From Spirochaetota bacterium (lineage in GTDB: Bacteria > Spirochaetota > GWE2-31-10 > MWDO01): DNA of 8,962 nt. Positions 6,864 through 8,962 of the stretch are shown here, in pieces. The number at the start of each line of letters is the position of its first letter. Position 1 is the stretch's first letter. Both the position numbers and the translations under genes were made by a program. The stretch spans positions 1 to 8,962 of the forward strand of contig JAGOCL010000050.1 of the NCBI GenBank assembly GCA_017998755.1. The letters run 5' to 3'. The notes below the pieces were generated by a model, which was not told the origin of the DNA, did no database searches, and saw nothing but the letters and a program-made list of their open reading frames with translations.

Positions 6864-7300
6864 TTTTTTATCTCGTAAAAATCTTTAACTATACCGGTTA
6901 TATCTTTACCGTAATTTTCAATCCTTTTTTGACCAAATCCTTGAATATTTTTTAGTCCTTCAAGAGTTACAGTTTTGTTTTCAATCATTTTCAACAATTG
7001 ATTATTCGTTGCAACAAGATATACGGGAAATCCATGTTCTTCCGCTTTTAGTTTACGCCATTCTTTGAGGCGGGTAAATAAAAGATTTTCCGGCTCTGCA
7101 AGTTTGTTTTTACCGGCGGGCATTTTCTCGTCAATAAGAGTATCATAGTCTATAAAAATACTCCAGTAAGAGTTAGCGCCGATCTGAAAAAACTCCGCCT
7201 TATAGCCGTTTATCTTTTTGTTCAAGATAAACTTCTTAAACTCCTCTGATTGAAACAACTCTTTATCTCTATCAAATTTTATCGTTATAACTTCAATCAT
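6860..7300 (-). CDS. HRDC-domain DGR accessory protein
   Basis: From the ATG at 7300-7298 this is a 146-residue protein. Residues about 70-143 form an HRDC domain, a helical nucleic-acid-binding module of RecQ helicases and RNase D: LLFTRLKEWRKLKAEEHGFP (73-92), VYLVATNNQLLKMI (93-106), then LEGLKNIQGFGQKRIENYG (113-131), which holds the helix-hairpin-like GxGxxRxxxYG turn. The N-terminal 70 residues are a mixed alpha/beta region I cannot assign. HRDC proteins are a known type of DGR accessory gene, and a role in nucleic-acid handling is inferred. The frame stays open up to 7537, but the longer version would translate the hairpin and terminator region, so the internal ATG is preferred. Its Shine-Dalgarno is weak (GATGGA). 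The stop overlaps the avd ATG (ATGA). Confidence 0.88.
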   Translation of the reverse strand: MIEVITIKFDRDKELFQSEEFKKFILNKKINGYKAEFFQIGANSYWSIFIDYDTLIDEKMPAGKNKLAEPENLLFTRLKEWRKLKAEEHGFPVYLVATNNQLLKMIENKTVTLEGLKNIQGFGQKRIENYGKDITGIVKDFYEIKK

Positions 7301-7320
7301 TTTTATATATCCATCTATCG

Positions 7321-7347
7321 CCCCATATATATGCGCTATATATAGGG
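7321..7347. repeat. hairpin in the HRDC leader
   Basis: CCC (7321-7323), one mismatch and ATATATA (7325-7331) pair with TATATAT (7337-7343), one mismatch and GGG (7345-7347) around a TGCGC loop. It lies about 20 nt upstream of the HRDC start codon and could affect ribosome access to its weak binding site. No protein target is implied. Confidence 0.6.
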
Positions 7348-7366
7348 AAGCAGAGCCGCGCACATA

Positions 7367-7402
7367 GCCCAAAAATCGGGCTAACGCCTCCGATTTTTGG
7401 GC
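7367..7402. repeat. perfect 13-bp inverted repeat in the HRDC leader
   Basis: GCCCAAAAATCGG (7367-7379) and its exact complement (7390-7402) flank a 10-nt loop, GCTAACGCCT. There is no T run after it in the transcribed direction, so it is not an obvious terminator. It sits between the target-gene terminator and the HRDC start. It may be a protein-binding site, a structured leader or a small repeat element; none can be chosen from sequence alone. Confidence 0.75.
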
Positions 7403-7416
7403 GTGAAATTTTATAC

Positions 7417-7458
7417 AAAAAATAAAAAAATTATTAGGGGTAAAAATCCCCCTAATAA
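7417..7458 (-). terminator. rho-independent terminator of the DGR target gene
   Basis: On the minus strand, TTATTAGGGG (7458-7449 in reverse complement) pairs perfectly over 10 bp with CCCCTAATAA, around an 8-nt loop. It is followed by seven T, an A and more T (7430-7417). This is a textbook intrinsic terminator about 105 nt past the target stop codon. It implies that the target is mostly transcribed apart from the HRDC-avd-RT-TR genes. Confidence 0.85.
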
Positions 7459-7482
7459 CCCCCTTTTTAATGTAAAAACCAT

Positions 7483-7534
7483 GTCTTACGCTCCTTTCGT
7501 ATTGCCCTGACGGGCAACTACAGGAGCGCAAGAC
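7483..7534. promoter_or_regulatory. two-part hairpin/cruciform downstream of VR
   Basis: An outer stem of 12 bp (GTCTTACGCTCC at 7483-7494 with GGAGCGCAAGAC at 7523-7534, one mismatch that is a G-U pair in the sense RNA) encloses an inner perfect hairpin, TTGCCC (7502-7507), TGAC loop, GGGCAA (7512-7517). On the coding strand the tetraloop reads GTCA. The structure begins 40 bp past the VR 3' end. In Bordetella phage and other DGRs, a short-stem hairpin or cruciform with a 4-nt loop downstream of VR enhances target recognition. Position and shape fit that role, though the stem and loop differ from the published examples I know of. Confidence 0.65.
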
Positions 7535-7563
7535 CAAAAGGTAAAAAAGTAAAAAACCAAAAT

Positions 7564-8962
7564 TTAATTGGTCCTCGCAATACGGAAGCCAACGTTGATG
7601 CTCTCGCTGAACGGGTAGCTGAAGTCACGGTAACCGACAGGCAAGATGACAGCAAAGTTGCTATAGCTACCGCCTCGATTGATGCGGGCTGAGCCACTCC
7701 CCACTCCTTTATAGTCAGACTGAGCTACAGTCGGATAACTACCATACCAATCCCAACTCCACTCAAATACATTCCCCGACATATCTTGGATTCCTAGAGC
7801 ATTCGCAGTCTTTGTTCCTACTTCTGCCGTTTTTGTTACCCCCGTCGATACCCAAGACGACCCGTTCCAATATTGATAATATACGGCAACAGCGTCGTTT
7901 GTATCTTTACCATCGACAACTCCGTTTGCAGGAGTTACATCGGCGATATCGTTATAAAATGTAGTAGCCCCCGATGCATAGTTATACGGAGTCGCCCCCT
8001 TAGCGCTTGCCGCATACTGCCACTCTCCCTCGCTCGGGAGCCGATACCCGTTAGCCGACCAGTCGCATACAGCGCCGTCGCATGCGGTAGCATTGGTATC
8101 TTGAGAGTCTTTTATTGTAGTTGATGAGTACGAATAGCAAGGAGTAAGACCCGACATCTCGCTATACGCATTACACCATACAATAGTATCACGCCAATTT
8201 ACAGTAGTTACCGGCTCATATTTCGCCGTAGTAGGAACAGCTCCGGCTGTTCCGTCATTCCCCTCTTTTCCTGCATTAGCAAATGTATAACCGTTAGAGA
8301 TAGCCCATTGTCGGACTGTATACCATAGCTCGTAGGTTACTTCGTATTTGCCTATCGTAAAAGCCGATATGTTATGTATAAAGCCCGTCCCGTCCGTATA
8401 ATATTGCGTATAAGAGCCGTCTGATACGCCGGTTACCGATACGGCTTCCTGCTTTTCAATTATAGACAACGATTCGACCGTTCCATAAGCTATTGTCCAC
8501 CCTGCATAAAGAGTCGTATTAGCCGTTTTATCCCAATTTCTTGAACTTGCCATTGTATTAGTATAATATTGAATCCCGCCGGTTGTCGCATCCCAATATC
8601 CGGTAAAAGTATAGCCCGTTCTTGTCGGAGCCGTCGCGGTCGGCATTGAAGACCCATAAGTCGCAGTTCCGCTGTTTGAACCGCCGGTTCCACTCTGCTT
8701 ATCAAACGTTATTGTATACGAATTCGCCGTCCACTTCGCGTAAACCGTTACGGCGCCCGTAGACCCCAGATCGATCTCCGTTTTAGCAGTAACATATGTG
8801 TCTTCAAGATACCAACCCCCGAACGTATAGCCCGTCTTTGTCGGAGCAAGTAACGTTATAGTCGGAGTCGTTACCGTATAAGTAGCCGGATTACTTCCGT
8901 TATTTGTCCCGCCGTCTAAGTTGTAGGTTATCGTATATGATGTTGCAGTCCATTTGGCGTAT
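7564..8962 (-). CDS. DGR target protein: InlB B-repeats plus FGE-sulfatase (C-type-lectin-fold) domain, 5' end missing
   Basis: The frame is open from the right edge to the TAA at 7566-7564, giving 465 visible residues; the true start lies beyond the window. The N-terminal part holds the end of one and two further Listeria-Bacteroides/InlB B-repeats, each about 73-78 residues and ending YAKWT or YAGWT, typical of secreted surface proteins. The rest is an FGE-sulfatase (SUMF1-like) domain: FTIGKYEVTYELWYTV, PVTTVNWRDTIVWCNAYSE, NGYRLPSEGEWQYAA, GIQDMSGNVFEWSWDW, RINRGGSY and a GFRIA ending. The 3' 122 bp are the VR, so about 40 residues including the RGGSY-GFRIA segment can be rewritten. The catalytic cysteines that follow RGGS in true formylglycine-generating enzymes are absent, so it is probably a binding protein. 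G+C looks high (33 of 60 at 8641-8700) compared with the RT gene. Confidence 0.93.
   Translation of the reverse strand, partial: YAKWTATSYTITYNLDGGTNNGSNPATYTVTTPTITLLAPTKTGYTFGGWYLEDTYVTAKTEIDLGSTGAVTVYAKWTANSYTITFDKQSGTGGSNSGTATYGSSMPTATAPTRTGYTFTGYWDATTGGIQYYTNTMASSRNWDKTANTTLYAGWTIAYGTVESLSIIEKQEAVSVTGVSDGSYTQYYTDGTGFIHNISAFTIGKYEVTYELWYTVRQWAISNGYTFANAGKEGNDGTAGAVPTTAKYEPVTTVNWRDTIVWCNAYSEMSGLTPCYSYSSTTIKDSQDTNATACDGAVCDWSANGYRLPSEGEWQYAASAKGATPYNYASGATTFYNDIADVTPANGVVDGKDTNDAVAVYYQYWNGSSWVSTGVTKTAEVGTKTANALGIQDMSGNVFEWSWDWYGSYPTVAQSDYKGVGSGSARINRGGSYSNFAVILPVGYRDFSYPFSESINVGFRIARTN
7575..7696 (-). repeat. DGR variable repeat (VR)
   Basis: This is the 3' end of the target gene and the counterpart of TR. 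It differs from TR at 23 of 122 positions, all at TR adenines of the coding strand (13 to T, 8 to G, 2 to C). The 23 changes fall in 17 codons and all are nonsynonymous: Asn becomes Ala, Ser, Phe, Val, Ile, Tyr or Asp, Gln becomes Pro, Lys becomes Asn and Ile becomes Val. The 3'-most 18 bp match TR exactly. The stop codon follows 8 bp after the VR end. Confidence 0.97.
8494..8961 (-). repeat. tandem InlB B-type (Listeria-Bacteroides) protein repeats
   Basis: The encoded protein has a repeat end (YAKWT, 8961-8947) and two full units (8946-8728, 73 residues; 8727-8494, 78 residues). Shared landmarks are A-x-SYTIT at the start, APT-K/R-TGYTF in the middle followed by G-W/Y, and YA-x-WT at the end. 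The units have diverged at DNA level. More units probably lie beyond the right edge. They likely form a stalk holding the variable domain away from the cell surface. Confidence 0.85.

Noticed and set aside
7367..7402. Integron attC site, suggested by GCTAACGCC in the hairpin loop
   Set aside because: The stem is perfectly paired, the core does not match RYYYAAC/GTTRRRY at the ends, and no integrase or cassette array is present.
7301..7537. N-terminal extension of the HRDC protein to an ATG at 7537
   Set aside because: It would translate through the nested hairpin, the terminator and two further hairpins, and the extra residues look like no protein family. The ATG at 7300 gives a compact protein.
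8644..8646. Internal ATG as start of the target gene
   Set aside because: The frame continues upstream without a stop to the window edge and encodes further InlB B-repeats, so this Met lies inside a repeat.
1..8962. CRISPR array, tRNA or rRNA genes
   Set aside because: No regularly spaced direct repeats, cloverleaf-like sequence or conserved rRNA segments were seen.

Overview
The window most likely comes from the chromosome of a moderately AT-rich bacterium. It may be a spirochaete (Treponema-like): the target protein combines an FGE-sulfatase (C-type-lectin-fold) domain with Listeria-Bacteroides (InlB B) repeats and is diversified by a retroelement, as known for Treponema TvpA. That assignment is inference; no rRNA or unique marker is present. 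All supported genes lie on the minus strand.

Region 1 (1-4928) is a housekeeping operon read right to left. A near-consensus promoter (TTGACC, 17 bp, TATAAT) sits just upstream of gyrB. It is followed closely by apt, plsC (GTG start), a small charged coiled-coil protein, a GT4-type glycosyltransferase (TTG start with a good Shine-Dalgarno) and the first 54 codons of a gene cut by the left edge.

Region 2 (4929-5398) is non-coding and rich in inverted repeats: a 48-bp palindromic element beside the gyrB promoter, two weaker hairpins, and a structured stretch immediately 3' of the DGR template repeat.

Region 3 (5399-8962) is a diversity-generating retroelement (DGR). In transcription order it holds: a target gene with its variable repeat (VR) at the extreme 3' end (start beyond the right edge); a complex hairpin; a rho-independent terminator; a leader with two further hairpins; an HRDC-domain accessory protein; an Avd-like four-helix-bundle protein; a DGR reverse transcriptase; and the template repeat (TR). 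TR (5399-5520) and VR (7575-7696) align without gaps over 122 bp. They differ at 23 positions, every one an adenine of the coding-strand TR (13 A to T, 8 A to G, 2 A to C), and every change alters an amino acid. This is the signature of adenine-specific mutagenic retrohoming. Avd plus RT are expected to copy TR RNA into mutated cDNA that replaces VR and changes the ligand-binding face of the target protein.

Less ordinary points are HRDC and Avd together in one cassette, TR placed after RT, the structured region 3' of TR with two overlapping stems, the hairpin downstream of VR, and a marked composition difference between the target gene and the RT.
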